DNA of 64,000 nucleotides from Flavobacterium tyrosinilyticum (GTDB taxonomy: Bacteria > Bacteroidota > Bacteroidia > Flavobacteriales > Flavobacteriaceae). Position numbers and translations under genes: made by a program. Under the pieces are notes generated by a model, which saw only the letters and a list, made by a program, of their open reading frames with translations, searched no databases and was not told where the DNA came from. How positions within the stretch are numbered: position 1 is the stretch's first letter; each line of letters begins with the position of its first letter. Shown one piece after another: positions 1 through 6,604 of the stretch. Location of the stretch: positions 175,656-239,655 of the forward strand of contig NZ_JAMOKG010000002.1 of assembly GCF_023656565.1 (NCBI RefSeq). The letters are read 5' to 3'.

Positions 1-720
1 ATCTCCATAAATGTTTACAAAACGAATTATGATAAATAAGACTAATGCGGTTAAACCAATTTTTGAAAATAGTTGTTTTCTTTTCTCTTCAATCCATTCA
101 AAGAATTTACCAGTTGCAAAACCAACAAGCATAATTCCAAGCCACGGAATCGGCGGATAACCCATTATAAAAGCTCTTCCTGAAAACGGAAATACTATTG
201 GACTAAATAGCGGTGCTAAGGCAGTTTTTAAAATCGAATTTTCTGCAAATGGAATAAGCGGTGTGAGATTGTGAAAAAAGAGTATAAGAAGTCCAATAAT
301 TCCTAATGTCTGTGAACGGATTTTCAGTAATGCACTTAAAATGATAAAACCAAAACCTATTGCTGCAATCACTTCAAACAAAAGAGAATGAAAACCAATA
401 TCGAAGAATAAACCAAAATTGACAATTGTAAATTCAAGGACAACTAACCAAATTCCTCTTTTGAGTAAAAACTTTCTGGTTTCAGAAACATTATTTTTGT
501 TTTGAAGCGAAAGATAAACCGAAGTTCCAGCCAGAAAAACAAAGGTTGGCGCGCATAAATGAGTTATAAAACGCGTAAAAAACAGTAAAGGTATAGTAGT
601 TGTTAAATCGGTTGGACTTTGCGTAATAGAATCAACATGCATCAAATCTCGAACATGATCGAGCGCCATAATAATCATTACAATTCCGCGGACAATGTCG
701 ATTGATGGCTGTCGATTCAT
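1..720 (-). CDS. DUF1624 / heparan-alpha-glucosaminide N-acetyltransferase-like membrane protein (partial, C-terminus cut off)
   Basis: The reading frame runs open for 240 codons from an ATG at 718-720 to the window edge, so the C-terminus is missing. The N-terminus, MNRQPSIDIVRGIVMIIMA followed by LDHVRD, matches the opening of the heparan-alpha-glucosaminide N-acetyltransferase catalytic family, where a conserved SIDIxRG segment leads into the first membrane helix and a histidine. At least six hydrophobic helices follow, with a loop carrying PPIPWLG late in the visible part. By family knowledge it is an inner-membrane transacylase, but the substrate is unknown. Family assignment is fairly firm; function is inferred. 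Confidence 0.75.
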   Translation of the reverse strand, partial: MNRQPSIDIVRGIVMIIMALDHVRDLMHVDSITQSPTDLTTTIPLLFFTRFITHLCAPTFVFLAGTSVYLSLQNKNNVSETRKFLLKRGIWLVVLEFTIVNFGLFFDIGFHSLLFEVIAAIGFGFIILSALLKIRSQTLGIIGLLILFFHNLTPLIPFAENSILKTALAPLFSPIVFPFSGRAFIMGYPPIPWLGIMLVGFATGKFFEWIEEKRKQLFSKIGLTALVLFIIIRFVNIYGD

Positions 721-800
721 GGGTTTGATTTTTAAATACTTAAGAGTAAATCTAATGAATTATTTTTTAAGTATTTAAGCAATATTAGTAATTGTAAATG

Positions 801-926
801 AATTGCCTCCAGCTTTAGTTGGAGGTATATTTGATAAAAGTAAAAAGGCTTTAGCCAAAAAAGATTTGGCTAAAGCCCTATGAGAAAGACTTTGTTATTA
901 ACCTCTAGCTCAAGCTGGAGGCAATT
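801..926. repeat. Nested palindromic repeat (REP-like, GCCTCCAGCT family)
   Basis: Outer arms at 801-826 and 901-926 (AATTGCCTCCAGCT... and its near reverse complement) enclose a second inverted repeat at about 845-879 (AGGCTTTAGCC / GGCTAAAGCC). Each outer arm is also a small palindrome (CCTCCAGC...TTGGAGG). It lies between the starts or ends of two minus-strand genes and carries no reading frame. Confidence 0.7.
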
Positions 927-937
927 GAAAAATATAT

Positions 938-1303
938 TTATTTAGATTTCCTAATCTTTACCTGATATACAATTTCCCAAAAAATAATAGAAAGAACAGC
1001 ATTCGCAAATATGGCCGTTTTAACCTGATACGGATCATAATCTACAAGCAGATGCAAATTGGTAAACTGTAAAGCTAGAAACATAGCCAAAGCCGCAATT
1101 CCGACAGCGCAAAGTACATTAAGCAAAGGTTTCCATTTTAGGGCTGTAAAAGCATAAATAAGATTCAGGATACCAAAGCCAACTCCAAGAGTTACAAAAC
1201 CATCACCTTTAAATTTCTCATTTAGTTCAAGAAAAAAATGGGTAGAAGTAAGGTATAAAAAGAAAAGAATAGAGTAAATCAGGATTCGTACTTGAGGTTT
1301 CAT
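938..1303 (-). CDS. Small four-helix membrane protein, unknown function
   Basis: A 121-residue protein starting at an ATG at 1303. Four hydrophobic stretches (about residues 6-24, 37-55, 61-80 and 95-114) predict an integral inner-membrane protein with a short basic C-terminus ending KIRKSK. I do not recognise a named family. It follows the nested palindrome at 801-926 and has no clear operon partner. The hydrophobic pattern supports a real gene; no function can be given. Confidence 0.6.
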   Translation of the reverse strand: MKPQVRILIYSILFFLYLTSTHFFLELNEKFKGDGFVTLGVGFGILNLIYAFTALKWKPLLNVLCAVGIAALAMFLALQFTNLHLLVDYDPYQVKTAIFANAVLSIIFWEIVYQVKIRKSK

Positions 1304-1387
1304 TTTTTGTAATTTTTATTTTTAAAAGTGTAAGATTTTTTTGTTTATTTGCTTATCAGAAAAGTAAAGCTTTAAAAAGATAAAATT

Positions 1388-1513
1388 ATGGATAAATTAA
1401 TTAATGATTTTCAGTTTGGGTTATTTATTTGGCAGTTTTTAATTATTGCATTTTGCATCTTTTTATTTTATCTGTTGTATTTGTTGTTCAAGTTTTTGCG
1501 AAAAAATGTATAA
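1388..1513 (+). CDS. 41-residue single-helix membrane microprotein (candidate)
   Basis: A short ATG frame of 42 codons including the stop. The product begins MDKLINDFQFGLFIWQF, continues into about 22 hydrophobic residues and ends with the basic tail KFLRKNV, which predicts one membrane helix with a cytoplasmic positive end. The start is, from memory, reminiscent of the N-terminus of flavobacterial F0 ATP synthase subunit b, but the stalk is absent. It lies in its own intergenic gap and is followed about 30 bases later by a strong hairpin terminator, consistent with a small independent transcript. Reality of translation is uncertain. Confidence 0.45.
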   Translation: MDKLINDFQFGLFIWQFLIIAFCIFLFYLLYLLFKFLRKNV

Positions 1514-1539
1514 TCACTGTTTTAAGATATATTTAAAAA

Positions 1540-1577
1540 ATCCCGTTTCTTTACTTGAAACGGGATTTTTTTTATTC
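1540..1577. terminator. Bidirectional hairpin terminator
   Basis: AATCCCGTTTC, a short loop, then GAAACGGGATT, with an A-tract before and a T-tract after. It can end the 41-codon frame on the plus strand and the gene at 1572-2024 on the minus strand, whose stop lies inside the T-rich flank. Confidence 0.8.
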
Positions 1578-2024
1578 TAAAATTGCCTCGACTTTAGTTT
1601 CCGATTTTTCTTTTAACGGACTATCTGGCTGCAGACTCCAAATAACTAGAAATCTACCTTTTGCTATATATTCTTCTGGATGTTCAGCCGTTGGTTCACC
1701 AGCTTTTCCCCAAAGTAAACCTTGCAGGAATCTATCGCCTTTAAAAACATGATCAAATTCAAAATACATAATTGAACCGCGATCTGCTTTACTTTTAAAA
1801 CTCTGAATCGCTTTACTTTTTACAGTTCCTACAATATTGCTGTACGTTTCAATATCATTATAAAAACTGCAGGCCTGTGGCGTAATGCAAATATTACCGT
1901 CGCTTACCATGTAACCGCCTTTTGGAATTTCTTTTGGTTTTAGTTTTAAATCGGCTAAGGTTTGACTGAATGTATTGGTTGCAAATAATAGTAATAGTGT
2001 TGATAGTAGGATTGTAGGTTTCAT
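1572..2024 (-). CDS. Secreted protein of unknown function
   Basis: A 150-residue protein whose first 20 residues (MKPTILLSTLLLLFATNTFS) form a signal peptide, probably cut before QTLADLK. The mature part has a cysteine pair around CITPQACSFY and a tryptophan-rich segment, LLWGKAGEP; no family motif is recognised. It ends inside the shared terminator at 1540-1577. Export to the periplasm or outside is inferred from the leader. Confidence 0.6.
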   Translation of the reverse strand: MKPTILLSTLLLLFATNTFSQTLADLKLKPKEIPKGGYMVSDGNICITPQACSFYNDIETYSNIVGTVKSKAIQSFKSKADRGSIMYFEFDHVFKGDRFLQGLLWGKAGEPTAEHPEEYIAKGRFLVIWSLQPDSPLKEKSETKVEAILE

Positions 2025-2057
2025 TAATTTTTTTGGTTTATTTGGATTTGTATATTG

Positions 2058-2486
2058 TTATAATTTGTTATCTAAATACATTAAAATGAAAATGCATGTA
2101 GAAAAAAGAAATATTTGAAATGCAACATTACTAGTTCTATATAGCATTCTGCTTCTTTTGGTTTCTTGTAGCCATTCAGCTGTATATTCTTTATCTTTTT
2201 TCTTAAAAGTTTGATCATTAAAATACTTAAAAACAAAAAAGAAAACAAGAAAAGCGATAAAAACAAATGGCTCACTAATTTTTAAATTAGGTAGAAAAAT
2301 TTTCTTAATAATTAGTGAAATTAAAAATATTAATAATGATTCGTGTATTGAAATCGAAGTGGTGGCTTGCCAACTGTTTATTGATCTTGTGTTGATATAA
2401 AAGAATCTTCGATAAATTTTTTTAATGTCCAAAAGTTGTTTTTTTATTTGTTTGATTTTACAATTCGAACTAACTTCTAAAAACAT
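2058..2486 (-). CDS. Hypothetical membrane protein
   Basis: A 142-residue protein with an ATG at 2486. The first 45 residues are basic and polar; two hydrophobic stretches (about 48-62 and 72-90) and a C-terminal helix (about 120-140) follow. Its start overlaps the end of the upstream gene (2470-2865) by 17 bases in another frame, which indicates translational coupling and argues that both are real. An in-frame-shifted open frame at 2081-2275 is a shadow. No family is recognised. Confidence 0.5.
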   Translation of the reverse strand: MFLEVSSNCKIKQIKKQLLDIKKIYRRFFYINTRSINSWQATTSISIHESLLIFLISLIIKKIFLPNLKISEPFVFIAFLVFFFVFKYFNDQTFKKKDKEYTAEWLQETKRSRMLYRTSNVAFQIFLFSTCIFILMYLDNKL

Positions 2487-2865
2487 TAATTGTTTTTGAT
2501 AAAATTAAATACAATTGAAATGCAGTTATAGAGACCGTAATAAGTGTGAGATAAGCAGAAGAATTAATAAGTTTATTGTTTTCTATCTGTAATTGTTTTG
2601 CAATATTTACTCTTCTGTTATTTAGGGTTTTTAAGAAATGCATTAATACGATTGACCAGCTAAACATTAAAAGTATAAAAAAGGCAAAGCCATTTGGCAT
2701 TCCTTCGATGTTTAGTAAAGTATAAATTTTGGTAAAAACTATTGCAATTACAAAATAGACTAATGCGTAGAAAAGTATTTTTTTTAACCCATTTTCAGGT
2801 TTTAGAAAATAAAAAATGGAGCAATTTAGTAGGACAATAAAAAGAGCAAGAAGAAGATGTGACAT
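2470..2865 (-). CDS. Hypothetical four-helix membrane protein
   Basis: A 131-residue protein with hydrophobic stretches near residues 1-18, 27-48, 57-76 and 105-125, which predicts an integral membrane protein. It overlaps the next gene downstream (2058-2486), with which it probably forms a two-gene unit. Upstream, the terminator of the XRE regulator separates it from 2936-3328. I recognise no family. Confidence 0.5.
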   Translation of the reverse strand: MSHLLLALFIVLLNCSIFYFLKPENGLKKILFYALVYFVIAIVFTKIYTLLNIEGMPNGFAFFILLMFSWSIVLMHFLKTLNNRRVNIAKQLQIENNKLINSSAYLTLITVSITAFQLYLILSKTINVFRS

Positions 2866-2882
2866 TTTGTTTCTGAGCTTAA

Positions 2883-2912
2883 AAAAAGCACAAAGTAAAT
2901 CTCTGTGCTTTT
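2883..2912 (-). terminator. Terminator after the XRE regulator
   Basis: On the minus strand AAAAGCACAGAG, a loop, then a complementary TTTGTGCTTTT run into a T-tract, starting about 25 bases after the stop of the regulator gene. Confidence 0.6.
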
Positions 2913-2935
2913 GTAAAATTTATATTTCTAAGGAA

Positions 2936-3328
2936 TTATTTTCCTTTTAGTAATTTTTCTAAATATTCAACTTTGTCTTTTTCAGCCTGAACCAAACGTT
3001 CGTAAAGTTCTACAACTTTGTCAAGTGGATTGAAATTGCAAATATTATTATGACCAAAATTGCTGTTTGAAACGGAATCATTAAATGTATTAAAATAATT
3101 AAATACATTTTCTTCAGAAAAACTCTCAATCGCTTCTACCGTAACGCCAAGTGCTTCTGCAATTTTTGAAAGTTTAGAATCATCAATAGTTTCACTTCCT
3201 TCAATACCAGAAATTGCCTGCTGATTTGTACCAATTGCCTGCGCAAGTGCTTCCTGCTTCATACCTCGAAGCTCTCTGATTCGGCTGATGTTTCTGCCGA
3301 TATGTTTTGGTTTTGATGTTGTGCTCAT
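2936..3328 (-). CDS. XRE-family helix-turn-helix transcriptional regulator
   Basis: A 130-residue protein. Residues about 8-66 form a Cro/C1-type helix-turn-helix (ISRIRELRGMKQEALAQAIG, then QQAISGIEGS), and the end (about 100-130) is a charged, probably coiled-coil tail (VVELYERLVQAEKDKVEYLE) likely used for dimerisation. The frame can be extended to a TTG at 3361, but the ATG at 3328 is preferred because a -7 box, TATTTTTG (3359-3366), overlaps the TTG. It is a single gene with its own terminator. Targets are unknown. Confidence 0.85.
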   Translation of the reverse strand: MSTTSKPKHIGRNISRIRELRGMKQEALAQAIGTNQQAISGIEGSETIDDSKLSKIAEALGVTVEAIESFSEENVFNYFNTFNDSVSNSNFGHNNICNFNPLDKVVELYERLVQAEKDKVEYLEKLLKGK

Positions 3329-3358
3329 AATTTCAAAGGTATTTATTTTTTTTGGAAA

Positions 3359-3366
3359 CAAAAATA
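3359..3366 (-). promoter_or_regulatory. -7 promoter box TATTTTTG of the XRE regulator
   Basis: Match to the Bacteroidota TAnnTTTG element about 30 bases upstream of the ATG at 3328. It excludes the alternative TTG start at 3361. Confidence 0.55.
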
Positions 3367-3393
3367 CGGTTTTTCTTACGATTTAATTGATTG

Positions 3394-3903
3394 TTATTTT
3401 CTGACTTCCAATTTTAAAATCTGATTTGAATTTTCTATTTTGATATAGCCAATCTTAACATATTTATTTTGGTCTATTGCTCCACCATGTGATTTTGCAT
3501 CATTATATCCAAAACCTGATATGTCAAAATCGGAGAATTGGAATTGTACTCCGTTAACAGTAAATCTTTCGCTATCGTGACCACCTTCAGGCATTGCGTG
3601 AAAATTGGTTACAAATCCTTCAGTTTCAAATAGAGAGTTTTTATATAAGTTATAAGTTTTGTAATATTTACTGCCAAACATTATTACGAAAAGTATAAAA
3701 ATAAATACAGAAATATATTGGAATATATACACTTTAAATTTCTGCTGTTCGGGATTTTTAAATAAATCTTCATCCTTGTCATTTTCAATCAAGAATAATA
3801 GAAATCTTGAGAATAAGAAAAACCCAATTGGAACAAATAATATTTGAAGCTTTTTGAATCCGTCGCTGGATGCAAAATCATAAATAGTCTCAAAGGAATT
3901 CAT
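3394..3903 (-). CDS. Membrane-anchored protein of unknown function
   Basis: A 169-residue protein with two hydrophobic helices (about residues 17-37 and 58-80) followed by a soluble domain of about 90 residues rich in F, G and D (NGVQFQFSDFDISGFGYND). The layout resembles small membrane-tethered beta domains such as DUF3592, but I cannot confirm a family. The start is an ATG at 3903. It stands alone between the XRE gene and a dispersed repeat. Confidence 0.5.
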   Translation of the reverse strand: MNSFETIYDFASSDGFKKLQILFVPIGFFLFSRFLLFLIENDKDEDLFKNPEQQKFKVYIFQYISVFIFILFVIMFGSKYYKTYNLYKNSLFETEGFVTNFHAMPEGGHDSERFTVNGVQFQFSDFDISGFGYNDAKSHGGAIDQNKYVKIGYIKIENSNQILKLEVRK

Positions 3904-4003
3904 AGTTTACAAATAATTGCGATTTACTTCTTTATTTCAAATATAATATTTCTTGAAAAATAAGTGTTTTTAGTAGTCATCAAACTTTTAATTATTTCCA
4001 ATT

Positions 4004-4080
4004 TTGTCATTTCGACGTAAGGAGACCCGAGCGATAGCGAACAGGCAAAGCAAATTTTCGTAAGTAACTCCACAAAGATT
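4004..4080 (+). repeat. Dispersed repeat copy A (TTGTCATTTCGACG family, variant with insert)
   Basis: Starts TTGTCATTTCGACGTAAGGA and ends GTAAGTAACTCCACAAAG, like the copies at 4122 and 4551, but the middle carries an extra CCCGAGCGATAGCGAACAGG block. A relative of that block is found inverted at 52898-52926. Confidence 0.75.
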
Positions 4081-4121
4081 AGAAATTAAACACAGAGATT
4101 AAGTATTAATTATCCACAATC

Positions 4122-4169
4122 TTGTCATTTCGACGAAGGAGAAATCTTCGCAAGTAACTCTACAAAGAT
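4122..4169 (+). repeat. Dispersed repeat copy B, left flank of the GIY-YIG gene
   Basis: Begins TTGTCATTTCGACGAAGGAG and ends CAAGTAACTCTACAAAGA. It contains a small internal hairpin (CGAAG...CTTCG) and ends 8 bases before the stop codon of the GIY-YIG gene. Confidence 0.8.
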
Positions 4170-4177
4170 TGGAACCA

Positions 4178-4492
4178 TTATTCAAATAAATAATTTAGAA
4201 AGTCCAAATCAGGATTAGTGGTTTTTATTAATTCAATTTTCTTTTCTCTCCGCCAATCTTTTATTTCTTTTTCTCGAGCAATTGCTTCTTGAATCCAAGT
4301 GAATTTTTCGTAGTACAACAAATAAGTAGCATTGTATTTTGATGTAAAGGTTTTATTTCCAGCTGTATTGTTTTCTCTATGCTGGCTCAAGCGGATTCTT
4401 AAATTATTTGTTACTCCTGTGTAGAAAACTGTTTTGTGTTTGTTTGTTAGGATGTATATATAGTAGGTGTGATGGCCTTCTTGATGTAGCAT
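4178..4492 (-). CDS. GIY-YIG nuclease domain protein (UPF0213/YhbQ-like)
   Basis: A 104-residue protein that is almost entirely one GIY-YIG domain: YYIYIL at residues 10-15 (the GIY half), FYTGVTNNL at 23-31 (the YIG half, with T for I), then conserved R33 and H38 and a later acidic helix, EAIAREKEIKDW. The family comprises small single-domain relatives of the UvrC and homing-endonuclease nuclease core and cuts DNA in characterised members. Remarkably it is bracketed by inverted copies of one repeat (4122-4169 and 4551-4598). The ATG is at 4492. Nuclease activity is inferred; a role in moving the repeat is speculation. Confidence 0.85.
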   Translation of the reverse strand: MLHQEGHHTYYIYILTNKHKTVFYTGVTNNLRIRLSQHRENNTAGNKTFTSKYNATYLLYYEKFTWIQEAIAREKEIKDWRREKKIELIKTTNPDLDFLNYLFE

Positions 4493-4550
4493 TTTTTGGT
4501 GCTAAAGATAAATAATTTTTAAGATTTTTCTCTCTTTTTGACTTTGATAT

Positions 4551-4598
4551 GCTTTGTGGAGTTACTTGCGAGGATTTCTCCTTACGTCGAAATGACAA
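4551..4598 (-). repeat. Dispersed repeat copy C, right flank of the GIY-YIG gene (inverted)
   Basis: Reverse complement of copy B with only a few differences over about 48 bases (reads TTGTCATTTCGACGTAAGGA on the minus strand). It begins 58 bases upstream of the GIY-YIG start codon. Confidence 0.8.
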
Positions 4599-4618
4599 AT
4601 ATTGTGGTTACTTTGCGT

Positions 4619-4646
4619 GGGCTTCGACTTCGCTCAGCCTGACAAT
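4619..4646. repeat. Short dispersed repeat (GCTTCGACTTCGCTCAGCC)
   Basis: GGCTTCGACTTCGCTCAGCC followed by TGACAA. The same core appears inverted at about 52949-52966 (AGCGAAGTCGAAGAGC). It often accompanies the TTGTCATTTCGACG family within this window. Confidence 0.6.
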
Positions 4647-4689
4647 ACGTTTGCAAAATAATCTAAAATCTAAACTCAAAAATCTGAAA

Positions 4690-4722
4690 TAAAAAAATCC
4701 CGCCTCAATTAAGAAACGGGAT
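4690..4722 (-). terminator. Terminator of lysA
   Basis: On the minus strand AATCCCG, a loop, CGGGATT and a run of T, about 30 bases after the lysA stop codon. Confidence 0.8.
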
Positions 4723-4750
4723 TAAAGTGATATTCTCTTTTTTTCTATTG

Positions 4751-5974
4751 TTAAACCGTAGCAGCAACTTCTTCTGGCAACGGAATTTGATTTTTAAGTA
4801 AATCTTCAAATGTTTCAGCTTGGCGAATTAAGATTCCCTGACCGTTCATCCAAAGAACTTCGGCTGGTTTGTATCTTGAGTTGTAGTTTGAAGACATTGA
4901 GAAACAATATGCTCCTGCATTTCTGAAAGATAAAATGTCTCCTTCAGTAATTTCCTGAATTCTACGGTTGTTTGCAAAAGTATCAGTTTCGCAAATGTAT
5001 CCTACAACAGAGTAAAAACGCTCTTTTCCTTTTGGGTTTGAGATGTTTTCAATATGATGTGAAGATCCGTACAACATTGGACGGATTAAGTGGTTGAAAC
5101 CACTGTCAACTCCAGCAAAAACTGTTGAGGTAGTTTGTTTTACTACGTTTACTTTTACTAAGAAATGACCTGCTTCGCTCACCAAGAATTTTCCTGGTTC
5201 GAAAATCAAAGTTAAATCTCTTCCGTATTCAGTACAGAAAGCGTTGAATCTTTTAGATAATTTTTTACCTAATTCTTCGATGTCTGTTTCGATATCGTCT
5301 TTTTTGTAAGGAACTTTGAATCCGCTTCCGAAATCTAGGAATTGTAGATCTTTGAAATGTTTTGCCGTGTCAAATAAGATTTCAGCAGCATACAAGAATA
5401 CTTCGATATCTAAAATATCAGATCCTGTGTGCATGTGAATTCCAACAATGCTCATTTTTGTATTTTCAACAATTCGCAAGATATGCGGAATCTGGTGAAC
5501 AGAAATTCCGAATTTACTATCGATATGTCCAACAGAAATGTTAGCGTTTCCGCCTGCCATTACGTGTGGATTGATACGAATACATACCGGAATATGTGGA
5601 TGTTTTGTTCCGAATTGTTCCAGAATAGATAAATTGTCGATATTGATTTGTACACCCATTGCGGCAACTTCTTCGATTTCTTCTAGAGAAACGCCGTTTG
5701 GTGTAAAGAAAATTCTTTCGGGTTCATAGCCAGCATGAAGTCCTAACTGAACTTCCTGAATTGATACAGTGTCTAAACCAGACCCCATGTTCTTTAATAA
5801 CTGTAGAATCGCAACGTTTGACAATGCCTTCATGGCGTAATTAACTCTTAAGTTTTCTACCTTAGAGAAAGCTTTAGTTAATCTGTTGTACTGAGATTGG
5901 ATTTTTTCAGCATCGTAAACATACAATGGACTTCCAAATTGGTCTGCTAACTGCAGTAAATCTTTTGCTTGCAT
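4751..5974 (-). CDS. lysA: Diaminopimelate decarboxylase
   Basis: A 407-residue PLP enzyme that decarboxylates meso-diaminopimelate to L-lysine, the last step of lysine synthesis. Fold-type III features are visible: the PLP lysine in NYAMKALSN (K49), a histidine/glycine-rich phosphate loop (GIHMHTGSD, then DFGSGFKVPY), the EPGKFLV motif, and the C-terminal active-site segment CETDTF...NAGAYCFSMSSNYNSR. Length is normal for the family. It is a single transcription unit with its own -7 box (5992-5999) and terminator (4690-4722). Confidence 0.96.
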   Translation of the reverse strand: MQAKDLLQLADQFGSPLYVYDAEKIQSQYNRLTKAFSKVENLRVNYAMKALSNVAILQLLKNMGSGLDTVSIQEVQLGLHAGYEPERIFFTPNGVSLEEIEEVAAMGVQINIDNLSILEQFGTKHPHIPVCIRINPHVMAGGNANISVGHIDSKFGISVHQIPHILRIVENTKMSIVGIHMHTGSDILDIEVFLYAAEILFDTAKHFKDLQFLDFGSGFKVPYKKDDIETDIEELGKKLSKRFNAFCTEYGRDLTLIFEPGKFLVSEAGHFLVKVNVVKQTTSTVFAGVDSGFNHLIRPMLYGSSHHIENISNPKGKERFYSVVGYICETDTFANNRRIQEITEGDILSFRNAGAYCFSMSSNYNSRYKPAEVLWMNGQGILIRQAETFEDLLKNQIPLPEEVAATV

Positions 5975-5991
5975 TTTTAAATCATTTTGGG

Positions 5992-5999
5992 CAAAGTTA
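5992..5999 (-). promoter_or_regulatory. -7 promoter box TAACTTTG of lysA
   Basis: Match to TAnnTTTG 18-25 bases upstream of the lysA ATG, which implies a short 5' leader. Confidence 0.55.
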
Positions 6000-6300
6000 T
6001 TACACTTTTATCTATCAGCAAATAATTTGTAGAAAAATAACAAATTATAACAAATTGTTTTATTTCAAACAAAAAGTTGCTGTTTTTGAGATTTTATAAC
6101 CTTTTTAGAGGTGCTGAGGTTCTAAGATGCTAAGTTACTAAGTTTTTTTGGCTCGAATTCGCGAATTAACTTATTCTTAAATGCTGTTAAAATTGTTTTT
6201 TGCCACAGATTTCACAGATTAAATAGATTTTTTTCTTGGCCACAAATTACGCGAATTTCCACGAATTTTTAATCTTAGATTTTTCGCAAAATGCTCAAAA

Positions 6301-6385
6301 TATAGCCCGTGGTTTCAACCACGGGCAACGTTGCGGATTGGATGCAATCACATATTGTGTTCCCGTGGTTGAAACCACGGGCTAT
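6301..6385. repeat. REP-like inverted pair (CCCGTGGTTTCAACCACGGG)
   Basis: Two imperfect palindromes, CCCGTGGTTTCAACCACGGG and CCCGTGGTTGAAACCACGGG, face each other across about 35 bases and are extended outward by TATAG/CTATA. Related pairs are at 18343-18430 and 53423-53508. The organisation resembles REPINs, but no RAYT transposase is in the window. Confidence 0.8.
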
Positions 6386-6478
6386 ATTGAAATAGAAACC
6401 GGCCAAAAAATAAAAATTCGCGGAAATTGGTGTAATTAGTGGCTGAAATAAAATCCATATAATATGTGGCTAAAAAAA

Positions 6479-6512
6479 ACAAAACCCCTGAATATTAAAT
6501 CCAAGGGTTTGT
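6479..6512 (-). terminator. Possible terminator of gltD
   Basis: On the minus strand AAACCC, a loop of about 17 bases, then GGGTTTT and a long T-tract, about 95 bases after the gltD stop. The stem is short, so the call is tentative. Confidence 0.4.
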
Positions 6513-6604
6513 TAGTAGTTATGTTGTTTATCGGAATAAAGATTTAATAAAATGCAAGGAAAAAAACTTAAAACCTTAGCACCTTAGTATCTCAGAACCT
6601 TAAT

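Larger units (their letters stand above)
6110..6601. repeat. Triple-nested palindromic repeat island between lysA and gltD
   Basis: This gap of about 630 bases has no gene. The outermost arms (about 6110-6141, GGTGCTGAGGTTCTAAGATG..., and 6567-6601) are inverted relatives. Inside them are 32-base arms at 6239-6270 (GCCACAAATTACGCGAATTT...) and 6412-6443, about 28 of 32 bases matching, and in the centre a REP-like pair at 6301-6385. A GCCACAGATTTCACAGATT motif (6200-6219) also recurs at 27920. Concentric order is exact, as expected if elements inserted into each other. Confidence 0.8.

Noticed and set aside
1555..1752. 65-codon plus-strand frame
   Set aside because: It is antisense to the secreted protein gene at 1572-2024 and starts inside a terminator.
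4404..4598. Open frame on the minus strand over the GIY-YIG start
   Set aside because: It is made of repeat copy C and the start of the real gene in another frame.
6236..6439. 67-codon frame on the plus strand
   Set aside because: It lies entirely within the nested repeats and has no coding character.
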